Assembly: GCF_007280575.1 (NCBI RefSeq)
Contig: NZ_VKJP01000016.1
Coordinates: 1 to 40,577 of the forward strand
Length of the DNA stretch: 40,577 nt
Direction: 5' to 3'
Source of the DNA: Streptomyces benahoarensis
GTDB lineage: Bacteria > Actinomycetota > Actinomycetes > Streptomycetales > Streptomycetaceae
Part shown: positions 1-8,183 of the stretch, piece after piece
Layout: each line of letters starts with the position of its first letter
How positions within the stretch are numbered: the stretch's first letter is position 1
Translations under genes and position numbers: made by a program
Notes under the pieces: generated by a model
Database searches by the model: none
What the model saw: the letters and a program-made list of their open reading frames with translations, nothing else
Told to the model about the DNA's origin: nothing

Positions 1-117
1 TTCGGCTACCGCCGCCTCACCGTCCGGTACGAACGAAAGGGCAGCCACTTCCTCGCCTTCCTCGGCCTCGCCGCAGCCCTGACCTGCTACAAGAGACTTG
101 CGAAGCTCACCACGTGA
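1..117 (+). pseudogene. IS5-like transposase, C-terminal fragment (runs off left edge)
   Basis: The first 38 codons of the window read in frame to a TGA at 115-117 and end in the residues RLAKLTT. They contain the string GYRRLTVRYERKGSHFLAFL, which looks like the C-terminal end of DDE transposases of the IS5 group common in Streptomyces. The start lies outside the window, so it cannot be told whether the full gene is intact to the left. An AT-richer stretch follows (about 118-175), as expected near an IS end, but I could not define a terminal inverted repeat. Confidence 0.6.
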
Positions 118-206
118 GACATCCTCTCAAACCCATACCTCTACCACCATCTCGATTTTCAGTGGCTCAAAGTGAAATCCTCGGGGGTAGATACCCTGGG
201 CGGCTG

Positions 207-281
207 CCTCGCAGAGACGGGCTACTGGAGATGGACGACGCCGCCATCGACGCTTCGCACGTCAGAGCCCTCTCATTCTGA
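207..281 (+). pseudogene. IS5-like transposase internal scrap
   Basis: A short in-frame run ending at a TGA (279-281) contains IDASHVRAL. This matches the segment around the first catalytic Asp of IS5-family DDE transposases, usually followed by a Lys-Gly-Gly stretch. Here the frame stops three codons after RAL, so only a scrap of about 24 residues survives. It follows the C-terminal fragment at 1-117 in the same orientation but in the wrong order for one element, so it is probably a second, older copy. Confidence 0.45.
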
Positions 282-714
282 AACGATCAGTAAGCCCACC
301 GCCGGCCTTCCGGCTCCGGTAAGGGGGAGCGCTCGAAATGTCCGGACCTGTTCACCGTACTCCGGGCGGCGGTCCACCGCCCCCATGCGAGACCAGGCGT
401 TCGTCGGGCAGTGCGCCGCCTGCCCCCCGCCGACGCTGACGACGACCGCCGGGTTGGACCGCGCGCCGACGGCACGGACGGCCATGCCGGGATTTACCGC
501 CCGTTGGGGCACGCGGAGGGCACGGCCCGCGTCGGGAGGCTACCGATCTCAGGACCTCACCGAGGAGGAGGGCATTCCGTGTGCTCCTGGTCTTGAGAGC
601 ACACGGAATGCTGGCGGTTGCCCTGGTGACCCGCCGACTGCTCGGGCGTGGTGTGGCACGGTGCTTGGGCTGCGCCCGTCGGTGTCACCGAGTCGGCCGA
701 TTGGCGGGCGGGGG
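282..714. other. No recognisable gene
   Basis: Several overlapping open frames exist on both strands, as expected for high-GC DNA. None has a credible ribosome binding site or recognisable protein motif. The only clear structure is the perfect inverted repeat at 572-611. Confidence 0.5.
572..611 (-). terminator. Perfect 15-bp inverted repeat, probable terminator of the beta-propeller gene
   Basis: The arm gcattccgtgtgctc (572-586) is repeated exactly as its reverse complement at 597-611, around a 10-nt loop. It lies about 100 bp beyond the stop of the minus-strand beta-propeller gene. It could serve as a factor-independent terminator, though no T-run follows. It could also be a remnant of a mobile-element end, given the IS scraps nearby. 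Confidence 0.45.
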
Positions 715-2157
715 TCAGGGTTCGATGACTCCCGCGTGGGCGCTGGACGGGGACAGGATGGCTGACGGGGTGATCGCGCCGGCGAAGGTGACGTCATAGC
801 CGCCGTTGCGGAGGATGAGCGTCAGGGTGAGGGTCTCGTTCACCTGGGCGACGCCTTGGGCGTTGGTGTTGGCGATGCCCAGGACGTTGGTGCCGGCTTT
901 GAAGGTGATGGGTTGGCCGGGCACCGGAAGGCCGGTGACCTGGTCGGTCAGTGTGGCGGTCAGGAACGGGAAGTACACGTGCGGCGGGAACAGCTTCGCC
1001 AGCGCCGGGGTCGCGGTCAGCGAGGTGGCGTGGACGGGCAGCACGTAGGTGAAGCCGTTCACCAGGCTGGCGCTGCCACCGGGGGTGGTGACGGTGACGG
1101 TCGCCGGACCGGCCGCCCCGGGCGGAGTGGTGGCGGTGAGCTGTGTGCCGGCGGCGTTGACGCTCACCCCGGTGGCGGGGTTGCCGCCGATGTCGACGCT
1201 CGCCCCGGTCAGGTTGGTGCCAGTGATCGTCACGACCGTGCCGCCCGTGACGGGCCCTTGGGTGGGGTTGATGGTGCTCAGCGTCGGGGGGAATTGGATG
1301 ACGCTGACGTTGTTCGAGTTGATGTTGGTGACGTAGACCTTGCCGTTGACGGCGACCGCCACGGCGATCGGTCCGCTGCCGACGGGGATCGGGGCGCCGA
1401 TGACGGTGTTGGTGGCAGTGTCGATCACCGACACGTTGTTCGACGCCCGGTTGGCCGTGTAGGCGTTCCCGTTGGGGCCGACCGCGATTCCCCACGGCTG
1501 GTTGCCGACGGGGATCGGGAGGCCGATGACGGTGTTGGTGGTGGTGTCGATCACCGTCACGTTGTTCGATCCGATGTTGGCGACGTAGGCGTTGCCGTTG
1601 GGAGCGATCGCCACGAAGTTCGGCTGGTTGCCGACGGGGATCGGGGCGCCGACGACGGTGTTGGTGGCGGTGTTGATCACCGTCACGTTGTTCGATCCCC
1701 GGTTGGCGACGTAGGCGTTGCCGTTGGGGGCCACCGCCACCCCGACCGGCTGGGCGCCGACGGGGATCGGGGCGCCGACGACGGTGTTGGTGGCGGTGTC
1801 GATCACCGACACGGTGTTCGACCCGCTGTTGGGGACGTAGGCGTTGCCGTTGGGGGCGACCGTCAGCCAGACCGGCGTACCGCCGACGGCGATCGGGGCG
1901 CCGACGACGGTGTCAGTGGCGGTGCTGATCACCGACACGTTGGACGATCCGGAGTTGGCGACGTAGAGGTCGCCGCTGGGGGCGAACGCCAACCCGACCG
2001 GGTTGGAGCCGACAGGGATCGGCGGGATTGCCAGAAGCGTGAGCGCCGGGGCTGCCGCCCGGCTCACCTCACCCGCCGGGGCGGGCGGCCACGCCTGGCC
2101 GGGGAGGGAAAGAAGCTGTGGCAGTTCCTGCTGCGTTGTCTGGAGGGTGGTACTCAT
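715..2157 (-). CDS. YVTN-type six-repeat beta-propeller protein with IPT/TIG and Ig-like C-terminal domains
   Basis: 480 residues from ATG 2157, preceded by a good GAAGAGG site 5-6 nt upstream; a longer in-frame start at 2244 has no such site. Residues about 44-295 form six 42-residue repeats of the YVTN/NHL type, each with PxGVAVxPNGNxYVxN followed by a V-S/T-VI-D/N-TATNTVxG strand, so a six-bladed beta-propeller is expected. An IPT/TIG immunoglobulin-like domain follows (NPTQGPVTGGTVVTITG...), then about 100 residues resembling a bacterial Ig-like domain. Such proteins are usually exported and bind surfaces or polymers. Here no typical signal peptide is visible: the N-terminus is polar and Pro-rich, with only a short apolar stretch near residues 33-45. 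The gene stands alone between IS remnants. Substrate unknown. Confidence 0.85.
   Translation of the reverse strand: MSTTLQTTQQELPQLLSLPGQAWPPAPAGEVSRAAAPALTLLAIPPIPVGSNPVGLAFAPSGDLYVANSGSSNVSVISTATDTVVGAPIAVGGTPVWLTVAPNGNAYVPNSGSNTVSVIDTATNTVVGAPIPVGAQPVGVAVAPNGNAYVANRGSNNVTVINTATNTVVGAPIPVGNQPNFVAIAPNGNAYVANIGSNNVTVIDTTTNTVIGLPIPVGNQPWGIAVGPNGNAYTANRASNNVSVIDTATNTVIGAPIPVGSGPIAVAVAVNGKVYVTNINSNNVSVIQFPPTLSTINPTQGPVTGGTVVTITGTNLTGASVDIGGNPATGVSVNAAGTQLTATTPPGAAGPATVTVTTPGGSASLVNGFTYVLPVHATSLTATPALAKLFPPHVYFPFLTATLTDQVTGLPVPGQPITFKAGTNVLGIANTNAQGVAQVNETLTLTLILRNGGYDVTFAGAITPSAILSPSSAHAGVIEP
1300..2035 (-). repeat. 126-bp tandem repeats inside the beta-propeller gene
   Basis: The motif gggatcgg recurs every 126 bp, near 1384, 1510, 1636, 1762, 1888 and 2014, one per 42-residue blade. 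Adjacent units are very similar at DNA level, including synonymous positions. This points to recent duplication or gene conversion and to likely blade-number variation between strains. Confidence 0.8.
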
Positions 2158-2942
2158 GTGGACCTCTTCGGAAGGGGCCGCCCTCGGCCCGGCAGGTTCC
2201 CCGCGGGGAGCACGCAGGTCCAGCGATCCCCGTCCGGGCTGCACAACCCACCATCACAGAAGCCACGTCACGAAAACGCAGCGGGCCGCGTACCCCGACA
2301 GGGATGGGCAGCCCGTTTGGTTCGGTTACGGGGGCTTTTCCCCACGCTGCGGGGTACCGAAACATCATCCGTGCCTTAGCAGCGGGAAGCCCCCTGTTGC
2401 CGCGTAGCGGACGCTATGACCCAACGGTGCCGTGGCTGCTGCCTCGCCCGTCCGTACCCGCCCGAAGACGTTCCTGACCGCGGCCGTCACGGGATCCGGG
2501 CTCCGGATCCATGTCCCTGTGCCGGCCGTGCCCGTGGAGTGGGCCGGGCCGGTGAAGCTCGGCGTGTGCGCGACGCCGAGCAGGATGTTCCGGTAGTCGT
2601 CGGTCATCTCCACTGCCGATGTGACCAGTTGCCTCACCACGATGCCGGAGCCTGTTCGCCGCGATCGCAGCCTGCCAGACGGTGGTGCGCGCCGGCAGAC
2701 GGCCGAAAAGGTGCCGTCGGCCTGCGGGATGGAGGAGGGCGCCAGCCGGGCTGGGGCTCTCACCAGTCGTTGCCTGGCCGGTAGTTGATGTGCCGAGGCG
2801 GGACGCGAACTCGAACTCGGGATCCGGTAGCTGGCTGGAGCGAGGGTTCGGTCAGGTGCCCAGGGGCGCTCCTGACGCTCCCTCGTGAGGTCCTGGCTAG
2901 CGGTGTGCCAGTAATGCGAGGTCCTTGAAGGGACCAGCAGAA

Positions 2943-2969
2943 AGGGCCCTGGTCGCTGACCAGGGCCCT
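2943..2969 (-). terminator. Hairpin downstream of the truncated tRNA-Gly
   Basis: A perfect 12-bp stem (agggccctggtc and its complement) closes a 3-nt loop. It is followed on the minus strand by TTTCT. It lies 5 bp beyond the CCA end of the tRNA fragment, where a tRNA terminator is expected. Confidence 0.65.
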
Positions 2970-2974
2970 CGCTA

Positions 2975-3017
2975 TGGAGCGGGTGACGGGAATCGAACCC
3001 GCGCTCTGAGCTTGGGA
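2975..3017 (-). pseudogene. 3' fragment of a tRNA-Gly(CCC) gene, candidate attachment site
   Basis: Read on the minus strand, this is the 3' part of a tRNA: an anticodon loop TTCCCAA (anticodon CCC, Gly), the 3' anticodon-stem strand, a variable region, a perfect T-arm (gcggg-TTCGATT-cccgt/c type), the 3' acceptor strand CACCCGC, discriminator T and an encoded CCA. The 5' half is absent: directly before the loop the sequence reads ctgga, which cannot pair with the GCTC stem. A 3' tRNA end fused to unrelated DNA is the usual signature of integrase-mediated insertion of a plasmid, AICE or prophage. No integrase gene is visible in the window. Confidence 0.7.
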
Positions 3018-3506
3018 ATCCAGGGGCATGAGCGCTCGAAATGGTCTCTGACCAGGGAAAACGATGCTGAGATCGCCTGTTCGGAAGCGCTCTGGAGCAC
3101 CGCTTATGACCGTTGTTGACCGTGCTGGAGGGCACGGTTGGGGCACGAGGCGGTAGGTGCGACGACAGGGCCGTCCCGAGGGCGGCAGCGCGGGGCGGTG
3201 TGGGGTGCTGCGGTCCCTGCCAGGGCACGTGCGCCGGCACGGAAGAAGGCGAGGGGAACCCATCGCGGCCATCGAGTCGGTTGGAGCGCCGCGCCGGCCC
3301 CTGCCGCACAGCGATCGGCACTTGCCCACTTCGCCGAGCGCTCGGCCACGGGCCACGGTTGCGCTGCGTGGCCACACTTGCCCTGACCAGCAAAGGGACC
3401 CTCCCGAGGGGCAAGGTCATGCGGGGCCGTGTCGGGTGGAACTGTTGCGAACATTCGCAGGGATAGCTAAGAGGGTCAGCGCCGAGCGGTGTGAGGCCGG
3501 GTAGAC

Positions 3507-3653
3507 GCCGGCCTGTTTGGCAGGGCCCGGCTCGCCCGCGACTACGAGACCCTCACTGCCAGCTCCGAAGCGATGATCCACATCGCCTCGATCGACAACC
3601 TCGCCAAGCGCATAACGGACGAGACCACACCCACCTGGCGAGGAACCTACTAG
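3507..3653 (+). pseudogene. Transposase C-terminal remnant (IS5-like, second subgroup)
   Basis: An in-frame run to TAG 3651-3653 contains ARLARDYETLTASSEAMIHI and ends ITDETTPTWRGTY. This resembles the C-terminus of a second group of IS5-like transposases (the R-L-A-x-D-Y-E and S-E-A-M-I-H-x-A motifs). Nothing recognisable of the catalytic domain precedes it, so the element is truncated on its left. It differs from the fragment at 1-117, so at least two element types have decayed here. Confidence 0.6.
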
Positions 3654-3724
3654 GAGATAAAGGGCAATCCGCCTACTTCAAACGCCCTCTCAGACCCTAC
3701 GAGGACACTGACATTCCCCCGGGG

Positions 3725-4375
3725 TCAGCAACCGCGATCGCTCCAGGTCTGCAGGTGGGGTGCCTCTTCGCCGATGCTGGTATCGGCGCCATGTCCGGTG
3801 TGCACCGTGGTGCCATCGGGAAGGCAGAGCAGACGGTCGCGGACCGAGCTGATGATCGTGAGGAAGTCGGAGAACGAGCGGCCGGTCCCGCCCGGGCCCC
3901 CCTGGAAGAGGGTGTCTCCGGAGAAGAGAACGCCTAGCTCCGGCGCGTGCAAGCAGACGGCGCCGGGCGCGTGCCCGGGAGTATGGAGGATGTGCAGGCG
4001 GATACCAGCGACGGTGAAGACCTGGCCGTCGGCGAGGTCAGCGTCGGGCAGCCGCCCAGGGTGGGTCTGCCGCCACAGGGGGAAGTCAGCTGGGTGGAGG
4101 AGGATGGGGGCGCCGGTCAGGTCGGCCAGCGCCGGGGCAGCGTTGATGTGGTCCTCGTGGGCGTGGGTACACACGATGGCGCGCACCCTACGGTTCCCAA
4201 CGTTCGCCGCGATGACGTCGGCGTCGTGCGCGGCATCGATGATGATGGCCTCGTGGTCGTCGCCGACCAGCCAGACGTTGTTGTCGACCTCCCAGGTGCC
4301 GCCGTCCAGGGAGAAGGTGCCGGAGGTGACGAGGTGGTCGATGCGGGTCTTCCCTGTGCCTGGTGCCGCCGCCAT
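3725..4375 (-). CDS. MBL-fold metallohydrolase partnered with the mycothiol-dependent dehydrogenase
   Basis: 216 residues. The metallo-beta-lactamase motifs are complete: T-H-A-H-E-D-H at residues 70-76, His135 in HTPGH, Asp154 in FSGDTLF, and His195 in VHTGH, giving a dinuclear metal site as in glyoxalase II. The ATG (4375) overlaps the TGA of the upstream dehydrogenase by one base, so the two are translationally coupled. Actinobacteria often pair this gene with the S-(hydroxymethyl)mycothiol dehydrogenase. By analogy with S-formylglutathione hydrolysis, a plausible role is hydrolysis of S-formylmycothiol or another mycothiol thioester, but this is inference. No signal peptide; cytoplasmic. 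Confidence 0.85.
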   Translation of the reverse strand: MAAAPGTGKTRIDHLVTSGTFSLDGGTWEVDNNVWLVGDDHEAIIIDAAHDADVIAANVGNRRVRAIVCTHAHEDHINAAPALADLTGAPILLHPADFPLWRQTHPGRLPDADLADGQVFTVAGIRLHILHTPGHAPGAVCLHAPELGVLFSGDTLFQGGPGGTGRSFSDFLTIISSVRDRLLCLPDGTTVHTGHGADTSIGEEAPHLQTWSDRGC

Positions 4376-5469
4376 CACAGGACCACGACCGAGCGCAGCA
4401 CCTCGCCGCGGTGCATCTTGGCGAACGCCTCCTCCACCTGGTCCAGGGCGATGGTCTCGGAGACGAACGTGTCCAGGTTGAGCCGCCCCTGCAGGTGGAG
4501 GTCGATCAGCATGGGGAAGTCCCTCTCCGGTAGGCAATCGCCGTACCAGGAGGACTTCAGCGCTCCGCCGCGCCCGAAGACGTCCAGCAGCGGCAGTTGA
4601 AGCTCCATCCCCGGGGTGGGCACCCCGACCAGGACGACCGTGCCGGCCAGGTCGCGGGCGTAGAAGGCCTGCCGCCAGGTCTCCGGCCGTCCCACGGCGT
4701 CGATGACTACGTCGGCGCCGAACCCGCCGGTCAGGCTCTGGATGGCGGCTACCACCGCGCCCTCGTCCATGCCGGCGGAGTTGATCGTGTGCGTGGCCCC
4801 CAGATCGGTGGCCCAGCCCAGCTTCTTGTCGTCGAGGTCGACGGCGATGACGCGCCGCGCCCCGGCCAGGACGGACCCGGCAACGGCGGCGCAGCCCACT
4901 CCGCCGCAGCCGATGATTGCCGCGGTCTGCCCCCGCCGGACGGGGGCGGTGTTGACCGCTGCGCCGATCCCAGCCATCACCCCGCATCCCAGCAGCCCGG
5001 CAACCGCGGGGTCGGCGGCGGCATCGACCTTGGTGCACTGCCCGGAGTGCACCAAGGTCTTTTCACAGAAGGCGCCGATACCCAGGGTCGGCGACAGCGG
5101 GGTCCCGTCAGTCAGGGTCATGGGCTGGGCGGCGTTGTAGGTGTTGAAGCAGTAGTGCGGCTCCCCGCGCTTGCAGGCGCGGCATTGACCGCACACCGCA
5201 CGCCAGTTCAATACCACGGTGTCGCCCACGGCGACGTTGATGACGCCCTCACCCACTGCGGAGACCACGCCGGCGGCCTCGTGGCCCAGGAGGAAGGGGA
5301 AGTCATCGCTGATGCCACCCTCGCGGTAGTGCAGGTCAGTGTGGCAGACACCGCAGGCGGTGATGTCGACGACTGCCTCCCCTGGGCCGGGGTCAGGCAC
5401 CACAATGTCGACCAACTCAGCGGGTTCCCCCTTGGCTCGGGAGACGACTCCCTTAACTGTGTGCGGCAT
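4375..5469 (-). CDS. mscR: S-(hydroxymethyl)mycothiol dehydrogenase / S-nitrosomycothiol reductase-like (zinc alcohol dehydrogenase)
   Basis: 364 residues, the family's usual length. It shows class III zinc alcohol dehydrogenase features: catalytic zinc ligands Cys42 (GVCHTD) and His63 (GHEAAG), structural zinc cysteines 93, 96, 99 and 107, and a GCGGVG Rossmann motif. Family knowledge: it oxidises the formaldehyde-mycothiol adduct with NAD and can reduce S-nitrosomycothiol, a detoxification function in mycothiol-producing actinobacteria. I chose ATG 5469 because AGGAG lies 4-5 nt upstream; an alternative ATG at 5481 lacks a site. It forms a two-gene unit with the MBL hydrolase. The upstream DNA is the remnant of an unrelated aminotransferase gene. 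Confidence 0.85.
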   Translation of the reverse strand: MPHTVKGVVSRAKGEPAELVDIVVPDPGPGEAVVDITACGVCHTDLHYREGGISDDFPFLLGHEAAGVVSAVGEGVINVAVGDTVVLNWRAVCGQCRACKRGEPHYCFNTYNAAQPMTLTDGTPLSPTLGIGAFCEKTLVHSGQCTKVDAAADPAVAGLLGCGVMAGIGAAVNTAPVRRGQTAAIIGCGGVGCAAVAGSVLAGARRVIAVDLDDKKLGWATDLGATHTINSAGMDEGAVVAAIQSLTGGFGADVVIDAVGRPETWRQAFYARDLAGTVVLVGVPTPGMELQLPLLDVFGRGGALKSSWYGDCLPERDFPMLIDLHLQGRLNLDTFVSETIALDQVEEAFAKMHRGEVLRSVVVL

Positions 5470-5537
5470 GAGGCTCCTCATCAGTGAAGGTGGATCTATG
5501 GGTTGTGCAGGACAAGGCTGCGCAGCGGTCGGCAGCG

Positions 5538-5737
5538 TCAGGCGAGACGCTTCATCCAGTCGTGGGAGTCCTCCGCGCGCCCGTACTGCACGTCCAGCAG
5601 CGTGCGGCGGATGCTCTGGGTAGCCGGGCCAGAGGCCCCGCCGGTGCCTTGGACGAGTTCCCCGTAGCTGCTCTCGAAGCGGCCGACAGGGGTGACGACG
5701 CGGCCGTGACGCCGGCGAAGACCTCAGTGATCCGGCC
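5538..5737 (-). pseudogene. ilvE: 3' remnant of a branched-chain amino acid aminotransferase gene, frameshifted
   Basis: On the minus strand, one frame reads [13 protein letters not shown]. After a frameshift near 5705-5715 the next frame reads [15 protein letters not shown]... and ends [16 protein letters not shown] then a stop. This order matches the C-terminal end of IlvE-type PLP-dependent aminotransferases: the I-T-E-V-F segment, the V-T-P-V-G segment, and the terminal D-I-Q-x-G-x-A-x-D-x-H-x-W motif. About 65 codons of an expected ~365 survive, and the rest of the gene is absent from the window. The break coincides with an inverted repeat (5732-5785). Confidence 0.65.
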
Positions 5738-5785
5738 TTCGGGACACGTCGCTCAAGGGGTGTTGAGGCATGTCCCGAAGGCCGG
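5732..5785. repeat. Perfect 15-bp inverted repeat at the break of the ilvE remnant
   Basis: ccggccttcgggaca (5732-5746) recurs as its exact reverse complement at 5771-5785, with 24 nt between. The left arm is the last stretch still readable as aminotransferase coding sequence (EGR in the remnant frame). The right arm is therefore an inverted copy of coding DNA, which suggests an inversion or fold-back event created the junction. Confidence 0.6.
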
Positions 5786-6243
5786 TCCCCGCTCGGGCAA
5801 CGGCGCATGAACCGGGCGGGAGCCTGTGAGATGTGCAGTCGAGGGTGCCCTGGCCCGGGCGTGCTCTGCGAGGGGGCAGAGGGGGGCGGTCAGGGGTGCG
5901 TCACGCTTCGACAGAGCGTGCGGGTTTGGGGGTTGGTTGGGTAGACCAGGGTTCTGGGCAGCAGGATGTCCCTGACCTGGTCATAGATGATGTTCCGGTG
6001 GACCGCTCCGGGGTGGGGCAGCGGCTGCGGCTGGGGGGCCGCGGTGTGGGAGGGTCCACTGGCTTGTTGAATGCCGCCACTTCGGGCTATCCACAGTTCG
6101 CCTGGGAGAGGCGTAAGGGGGCGACACATCTGCTGCCATTCGTTGATGTCTCTGGTCATCGCGCATCCGTGCGTACCTCAAGAACTCACAGGTGATCCAG
6201 CCGTCATGTGCTGTCGCGGTGTTACGGCTCGTGAGGTATCGGG
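5786..6243. other. No convincing gene
   Basis: An 89-codon minus frame (5890-6159) is open but has no ribosome site, no motif and atypical composition. I see no RNA gene. This is probably debris between the ilvE remnant and the lyase pseudogene. Confidence 0.45.
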
Positions 6244-7655
6244 TCAACTGGCGGCCAGTAGCGCGGCTGCCTCGTGAATGTCTGTGGTGAGATTGCGGTC
6301 GGCGACGGATGAGTTGAGCCGCTCCGCTGCGCCCTCGTAAAAGCTCCGCAATTCGCCGTCGCCTGCTGGAACGAGCCCGCGCATCCGCAGTGCGCGGACC
6401 GCGGCCACAAGTTCACAGGCCAGTACGAGGCCGGAGTGCTCTACCGACTCCAGCAACCGCCGGGCGCCGGTGGAGGCGAAGCTCGCATGCTCCTCCACCC
6501 CGCGCGATATGACCGCGTGGCCGAGAGCCACCGGCTGTGCCGCCCCGCGCAGCTCGGCCAACGCGGATTGCGCCGCGTACTCGGTGATCATGAGGGCGCT
6601 ACTGCCGTCCTCACCCTCGGCGAGGAAGGGCGGCAGCCCAGTGAAGGTCGGTTCGAGCAGGATGCCGAGCCGGGTCGTGGAGAGCTCCGCGGTGCCCAGT
6701 AGTCCCAGCCGGAACTGGTCGAGGGCCAGCCCCAGCCGGGCCAGGTGGAAGCCACCGTGGTGGTGGTAGCCCTCCGCGTCGGCGTTGAGCAGCGGATTCT
6801 CCACGGCGGCGTTGATCTCCACGGAGAGCACCTGGTCCAGCGCGGACCAGGCGTCCAGAGCCGCGCCGTGCACCTGCGGCAGGCAGCGCAGACCGAAGGG
6901 ATCCTGCACCAGGGGCGAGTCCCAGTCCGCCGCGGCCAGCAGCTCACGCATCCACGCCGCGAGCAGCTGCGCGCCCGCGTGCGGACGGAGGTCGTGCACA
7001 TACGTGGCGTACGGCTCGGTGGAGCCGCGCAGCGCGGTCGGGTCGTTGCGGCGACCAACGGCACCCGGTCCAGCAGATGTCCCAGATCGGTGGCGGCGAG
7101 CGCGGACTGGCCGATGGTCAGTGCGCCACTGGACATCAGGGGCAGGGCGTCCCAACGGGTCAGCGTCAACGGTGCGGGGGCGGGCCCGGAGCCGCCTCGC
7201 CAGGGCAGCTCGCCGGCCAGGGTGAGGCCGAGCTCACCGAGCGCGGAGAGGTCCCCGGTCCCGATCGCGCCCAAGGCGTGCACGGTGGGCAGGTGGCCGC
7301 GGGTGAGTGCCTCGGCGATGCGGTCCACTACGGCGACGTCGATCGCCGCCCCGCCGCGCAGCAGCTGGTTCAGCCGGACCGCGAGCATCGCCCGGGTCTG
7401 TTCGTCCGGCACCACCGGGCCGATACCGCCGCTGTGGCTGCGCAGCAGTCGCACCCCGAAGGCGTCCACTGCGGAGTCCGGAACGGTCGCTGTCCGGTTG
7501 GCGCCCACACCGGTGGTGTAGCCGTAGACCCGGCGTCGGGCGGTTACCCGCTCGGCGGTCTTCCGGGCCTTCCGCACCCGCTCGCGGGCCTTGGCGTCCA
7601 GCAGGGGCCGGGCCTGGCCTCGGGGCCGGGTGGTCTTCGTGGAGCCTCCGACCAC
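6244..7655 (-). pseudogene. HAL/PAL-family aromatic amino acid lyase-like gene, frameshifted
   Basis: Two overlapping frames together give one histidine/phenylalanine ammonia-lyase-like protein of about 470 residues. The 5' frame (start GTG 7655) holds YGYTTGVG, RLLRSHSGGIG and HALGAIGTGDLSALGELGL. Near 7040-7065 the reading must shift by -1, equivalent to one lost base. It then continues as NDPTALRGSTEPYATYVHDL, VENPLLNADAEGYHHHG, and on to the stop at 6244. Two oddities stand out. The Ala-Ser-Gly triad that forms the MIO electrophile is replaced by a shorter Gly-Thr-Gly (GTGDL). The first beta-strand region normally ahead of the TTGxG motif is missing, with an in-frame stop just upstream of the GTG. 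Either it is a decaying gene or the base loss is a sequence error. The altered triad argues against a normal ammonia-lyase in either case. Confidence 0.7.
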
Positions 7656-8183
7656 CGACTACCGGGCCGTGCTCCCCGCCGATGCCCGCCGATGCGGTGT
7701 GACGACATGGTTCGCGCCGCCCGCCTTGTTCGCTCAGGCGCCCCCGGGACTGTGTCACCCCCTGGAACGGCGCCGCCGTCGAAGGCATTCGCGGAAGCGG
7801 CAGCCCCAGCTCGGCAACGTGCTGATTGTGGGAAATGCACAACCAGCTGTGCGGTAGCCATGCTCCGCACATACGCCGGGCCGAGCCGCGCGGGCGCAAA
7901 GCGCATTCGCGCGCATCTGTGCCCGCAGCATCGCCCTCCTTCACCGCGCCGCTCTTTCTGCCTGCTTGTTAGCTCGGCCAGCGAGTGCCTGACTAAACGT
8001 CAGCAGAGTCAGCATGAGGCCAGCATCAGGACTGGCACAGGCGGTCATACATGAGCGAACCCTGGAGGGCCGCGAGGCCCCAAAGCACCGATGCGGTGCC
8101 CACTCCGGCCCTGGGCACGACGCTGGGTGTCACTCTCACGATCCCGCTGCCACCTGTTGCTTCCCCGAGAGGAAATGTGCAGA
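7656..8183. other. No convincing gene; upstream region of the lyase pseudogene
   Basis: A strong AAGGAGG ribosome site on the minus strand near 7935-7950 precedes a start, but the frame from it ends after about 58 codons with no recognisable motif (Arg/Cys-rich end). It may be a small gene or the severed 5' end of a longer one. A short inverted repeat ctgac-taaac-gtcag lies near 7989-8003. Confidence 0.35.

Larger units (their letters stand above)
2158..3506. other. Long stretch without a convincing gene
   Basis: About 1.3 kb with long but non-protein-like open frames: Arg/Pro/Ser-rich, no motifs, no ribosome sites. It contains the terminator-like hairpin and truncated tRNA-Gly described separately. 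A second tRNA-T-arm-like string lies on the minus strand near 2790-2830, but its stem does not pair. Confidence 0.5.

Noticed and set aside
2158..2360. Possible riboswitch ahead of the beta-propeller gene
   Set aside because: GC-rich pairings and a GGGGAACC string are present, but the conserved core of the c-di-AMP (ydaO) class or any other class could not be matched.
856..2379. 507-codon plus-strand frame opposite the beta-propeller gene
   Set aside because: Asp/Gly/Val/Arg repeats caused by the antisense of the 126-bp blade repeats; no start signal.
2790..2830. A second tRNA T-arm-like string on the minus strand
   Set aside because: The T-stem does not pair and no anticodon arm is recognisable; chance similarity cannot be excluded.
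2365..3420. A 351-codon minus-strand open frame
   Set aside because: Arg/Pro/Ser-rich, no motif, no ribosome site, and it runs straight through the tRNA fragment and its hairpin.
5890..6159. 89-codon minus frame as a small gene
   Set aside because: No ribosome site, no family resemblance, and it lies in debris between two broken genes.
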